Positions 61,601 through 64,000 of a stretch of 64,000 nucleotides of DNA are shown here, piece by piece; positions within the stretch are counted from its first letter, which is position 1, and every line of letters starts with the position of its first letter. Below the pieces are notes generated by a model. It was given only the letters and a program-made list of their open reading frames with translations. It did not search any database and was not told where the DNA came from. The stretch is taken from assembly GCA_009768925.2 (NCBI GenBank), contig VHIT02000012.1:310001-374000 (forward strand). The letters run 5' to 3'. The DNA comes from Cryptosporidium bovis (Eukaryota; Apicomplexa; Conoidasida; Eucoccidiorida; Cryptosporidiidae). The translations under genes and the position numbers were made by a program.

Positions 61601-64000
61601 CATCAATTCTTGAAGAATCTGAAAAATCATTAATATATATACCTAGTGGAATAGGTGACAAAAGAATTATCGCCCCCATGCTATAAACTGAGTTAATTCT
61701 GTTCAAAAATGGTCTAACAAATGAAAAAATCAATTTATAAATATTTGGCCTTTGGGTGAATATGTAACATAAAAGCTTTATTATAGCTGAGTCGAACTCA
61801 TCAGATCTAATTAGAGAAAGTTTGAGTTGGTTCGCATCAAAAAATGTCAACAACGCGTCTGTATCATACAAGGCCAAAAAAAGAGATCTCAATGCATTAC
61901 TACTCTCCAATGCTCCCATATTAATATACCCCAATGTTGAACAACATCTGAGCAATAGTGTGGAAACCAGCTCTGGAAAATGTTTTTTCGCTATAATCTT
62001 TATACCCGAATCATTTGTTTGAAGTAAAATATCAAGTACTAGTGTACTCGAACGTAGGTAAATATGTTCATCCGACAATGAAGACAACGTTGAAATAGGA
62101 ATAAAATGTTCATTGTTCATCTGAAATTGGTGCGTACCCTGTGTATTATTTACATTTACTGGATGTGACACATGCAACTTTGGTGAAAGAGAGTCTTTTG
62201 ATGGGTTCAAAAAATTTATTAGTGATCCATTCGAATGAATCTTAGTCAATGAAGCAACTTTCACACACAGTCTCTCATTTAATTCCACAATGTCAGGGTA
62301 TCTTTGCTCAGTGTTGTTCAATATATCTGTAAGGTACCTAAATGACTCTAGAAGAAGAACCTTATCCCTACCAATGTAAGAAATTGCCTTTGAATAAGTA
62401 GGGTTCACTGTGCATATAATATTGACAAAATTCCTGAGTTTATTCCCAGGAAGACTTTTATTTGATTTCCTTAAAACTGAATCTTTCCCAGAGTCAACCA
62501 TATCAATTGTTGTCCATTCACTCTTTTTCCCTTCGGAGTGATTTATTATAACGTTTTCTATATATTCCTCATTATTACTTGTAAGTCCAGGCCCATAATT
62601 GATATATCTTCGAGGATGAATACACTTGTTGAATATTTCATTGATTCCCGACTGGAATTGCCTCGAAACAACATTTCTAACTAAAAGGTAAACAAAATGT
62701 TGTAATTCACTATCTTTTATTGCCATTATTTCGTCAAATAAAGATGAAATTATCCTTGATGAAAACGACTCACTCTCTAAGATATGTTTGTTAATTGTAA
62801 AAAATACTCTTACAGTTTCGACACTTGAATATGCCGTAACCCTATCCACATCGTGAAAAGACGGCAAAATATGTTGGCATAAAGGACGTAAGCAAAATGC
62901 TGGTATATTATTTGCAAGAGTAAAGAGTAAATTCAAATACGTATGTGGTAGAATCATTGACTGGACATCAGAAAAACTTCTATCTCTGTCACCAGACAAT
63001 CTATCTTCGTGAATTCCATCACCTAATCCACCAGCACCACCTCTTAAAACTGCTCTTAACTGTTCATTATTTGCAGACTTGAGTGTCAAAACCATCTCAT
63101 CCTCAAATTCTAGAGCTCTAATTTTAGAGGCATCAATGCATTGTGTCCATACACATCTTTTCATACACTCTTTGATACACTCGAATGCAATTAACCTTAC
63201 ATATATACACGAGTCGCATGTTCTCCCCAAAATAAGTGCAACGCAGTGCATCCATGATATCCAAGTTCCCTTTGGAGGCAAAACATAATCAGAATTGTTC
63301 TGACCAACTCCATTACTACCTTTAAAATTCACCTGATTATTCTGCAATATTTCAACAAGTGGAGCCTCACAAACTAGACAATATGTTATGTGTATACACA
63401 AACATCTCAATACAGGAGAGCTTGCTGTTGCTCCTAATCCCAACAACCCCTCAAGCAAGTGGGATAACCCAACCCAAGAAGGCATGTGAGACTTATATAT
63501 ATTTAGGTACAATCGATCAAGTGAGTCTAGTATTTTAAATGCGGACACCTCACTAGGATTCGTCGGATTTAACGTGTCTTCAATAATATTCATTATCTCC
63601 TTTAACTTGAAACCACCATCTACTATTCCGAGTGATTCAGGTGGCAAATTATAACCAAAGCAATTCTTCGTGTAGATGCTAAATAAGAAATCCTCATTAA
63701 TGCATCTGAATTTAATCCTGGAAGAAACAGAAACTAGAATAGTCAAACATGAATTTATTACCAGTGGAATATGTTGCGGGACTAATGGACTTGGAAATGA
63801 AATAAGTGAGATTGAAGTCTCAAGAGCATATAATAAGAGATTGTTGAAAGTTACCGGATTTGCAGAATTGGTTGAATTGTTACTAACGCCTGAATTATTC
63901 ACGTTGTTTGTATTGGTTATGTTACTAACCCCCACGTTGCTACAACTATTTGGACCTAACACAAATGAATTTGTATTGTTACTAGCTGTAGAAAATGAAT
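58638..64000 (-). CDS. very large helical-repeat protein, 5' end beyond window
   Basis: At least 1787 codons are open on the - strand up to the right edge, so the CDS is 5'-partial; a GTG at 63962 is not a real start. The visible N-terminal part is Asn/Ser-rich, then long helical segments follow (NLLLYALETSISLISFPSP, PVLRCLCIHITYCLVCEAPL, ELQHFVYLLVRNVVSRQF), consistent with HEAT/armadillo-like repeats. Several acidic, low-complexity insertions interrupt it (about 970-1010 and 1290-1330). The conserved-looking C-terminus ends HSQSPSRHRFAKALANLVYI. No family can be named. A scaffold role is inferred from the architecture alone. Confidence 0.75.
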   Translation of the reverse strand, partial: SFSTASNNTNSFVLGPNSCSNVGVSNITNTNNVNNSGVSNNSTNSANPVTFNNLLLYALETSISLISFPSPLVPQHIPLVINSCLTILVSVSSRIKFRCINEDFLFSIYTKNCFGYNLPPESLGIVDGGFKLKEIMNIIEDTLNPTNPSEVSAFKILDSLDRLYLNIYKSHMPSWVGLSHLLEGLLGLGATASSPVLRCLCIHITYCLVCEAPLVEILQNNQVNFKGSNGVGQNNSDYVLPPKGTWISWMHCVALILGRTCDSCIYVRLIAFECIKECMKRCVWTQCIDASKIRALEFEDEMVLTLKSANNEQLRAVLRGGAGGLGDGIHEDRLSGDRDRSFSDVQSMILPHTYLNLLFTLANNIPAFCLRPLCQHILPSFHDVDRVTAYSSVETVRVFFTINKHILESESFSSRIISSLFDEIMAIKDSELQHFVYLLVRNVVSRQFQSGINEIFNKCIHPRRYINYGPGLTSNNEEYIENVIINHSEGKKSEWTTIDMVDSGKDSVLRKSNKSLPGNKLRNFVNIICTVNPTYSKAISYIGRDKVLLLESFRYLTDILNNTEQRYPDIVELNERLCVKVASLTKIHSNGSLINFLNPSKDSLSPKLHVSHPVNVNNTQGTHQFQMNNEHFIPISTLSSLSDEHIYLRSSTLVLDILLQTNDSGIKIIAKKHFPELVSTLLLRCCSTLGYINMGALESSNALRSLFLALYDTDALLTFFDANQLKLSLIRSDEFDSAIIKLLCYIFTQRPNIYKLIFSFVRPFLNRINSVYSMGAIILLSPIPLGIYINDFSDSSRIDGNSENIIGLYDPELLETVLNIIKVSNNPYAKKNGFVFFQWYFWLCLESNIFPNEEFISKYINVCFINVIGSSMFKNDAVKSRDFRGPLMIYKIEGGGNDASLDLYNYEKTDLYKNIDYCSSEEDSNENVFWDKDGSVGESNFGIFYAVIKDDPKHDKTGDSEVNSSLIDSEDKLADSEPVIKEIGAKEKVKTMMINSRSLIIDLTRECIISLRYLVCIVSKMDLGLPLLLIPNHPPVNLEFATNKDICIENRTYTTYMLFIKCLFCSKISDRTESSERGTIDFEGNSNNRISEIFMDFITNSDLDVQVTTEKLYLLLDVLILIKQKWDISEPDKNEMDLIRFYIKKLLIPLLVRLEEPTLKLTRPVWRAIQLMLSIILTECEWGNVINEIKRKFIIDGLIVQNSMSSPLSATVSPSSFNKGKVSKSFSGVIDKSCYSDSTRKQENKNLEEKSNYIKHVEFFTSPYCESVSNDGYKFILPANYRKSVNNLVEDYSFIDTISSENVENNGSLNKFIQIKYSGECEFLKKFLLPILNPVESNNYQQFLNCIIPFIISSDILREASKNLKHNYQLSENLKGKISNTADNEISNLSEELIVGSDNDISKLEIIKPTLRELGKRIEDCHLYLNRCRYYFPKELWEITETAFSTIPKELDRIKKEAETQHLLFNRNIFGEMVSNSAGSNEGVVGIIYNKSFLNKDFDFPGSSPEVEQYSGRFSFSYSPSSAVISIPSFAKVALSHFNTLWGTGKNIRNKCESKSYGNADPDILGTNSRTESKVTETDISNSEGKYNNSCINLNKESGNFINEHETIPPNNASKDKKLNFGSLVGNKLPDALSQQLDIKKMELISEYIKYPSVLKPLEKYFERNEETKVAVEGTSAILASTFIKYISIEFFQHLYTSEILMLLAYREIYSHCDSSEDGVVCELEHRKTLLENEVLMDTIDKLLSLESLISAICKQISSFVAHSQSPSRHRFAKALANLVYISYKP

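Noticed and set aside
1-64000. tRNA, rRNA, snRNA, CRISPR or transposon content
   Set aside because: I looked for B-box-like, U-snRNA and repeat-spacer patterns in the gaps and found none that could be supported by eye.

Overview
The window is AT-rich nuclear DNA of a compact eukaryotic genome, most likely an apicomplexan of the Cryptosporidium type. The evidence is short intergenic gaps, genes packed on both strands, mostly single-exon genes with a few introns of about 55-130 nt, Lys/Asn/Ser-rich insertions, a TKL-type MORN-SAM-kinase protein, and secreted low-complexity proteins. The assignment is inferred from style and gene content. Several ATG starts lie a few codons inside the longest open frames, and those are used here.

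Layout. 1-9250: CDC45 (+), a diacylglycerol-kinase-like protein (+), a V-ATPase subunit G-like protein (+), and the ER-shaping GTPase Sey1/RHD3 (-). 9250-24700: a 1.4 kb gap, then TFIIF-beta/RAP30 (+, three exons), a MORN-SAM-TKL kinase (+), a SCY1-like pseudokinase (-), an FH2 formin (+), a SAP-domain protein (+), a disordered Lys-rich protein (+), and a four-TM protein (-). 24700-32250: a possible LYR-motif gene, a tandem array of three paralogous membrane-anchored or secreted proteins (-), and CKS1 (-, four exons, reconstructed here). 32400-41000: the Mtr4 exosome helicase (-), a large acidic secreted protein with a Cys-rich/Sushi-like tail (+), and an unknown 265-aa protein (-). 40950-49220: an MCTP-like multi-TM protein (+, with a short first exon), a small two-TM protein (-), the Hrd1 ERAD ubiquitin ligase (+), and an Integrator-14-like protein (-). 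49280-54102: two divergent serine hydroxymethyltransferase (SHMT) paralogs flanking a Qa-SNARE (two exons) and a small + strand gene. 54391-64000: a large propeller/solenoid-like protein (-), Atg3 (+), the Nse2/Mms21 SUMO ligase (-), and a very large repeat-like protein (-) that runs off the window edge.

The most striking observation is the SHMT pair. SHMT active sites sit at a dimer interface, and each draws residues from both subunits. The copy at 52761-54102 keeps the own-subunit residues (PLP lysine, HGGH, Asp/His pair, SGSPAN, final Arg). It has lost the two segments normally donated by the partner subunit (KYxEGYPGxRYY and FPxxQGGPH). The copy at 49280-50596 shows the reverse. The losses are complementary, which suggests an obligate heterodimer with a single working active site. 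The catalytic copy also carries a one-base excess in an A9/T9 run that must be resolved.

Functionally the window is mixed: replication and cell cycle (CDC45, CKS1, Nse2), transcription and RNA (TFIIF-beta, Mtr4, possibly Integrator), ER and secretory pathway (Sey1, Hrd1, syntaxin-like SNARE, SCY1-like, MCTP-like), autophagy conjugation (Atg3), signalling and cytoskeleton (TKL kinase, DGK, formin), one-carbon metabolism (SHMT pair), and lineage-specific secreted proteins. I saw no recognisable rRNA, tRNA, transposon or CRISPR array.
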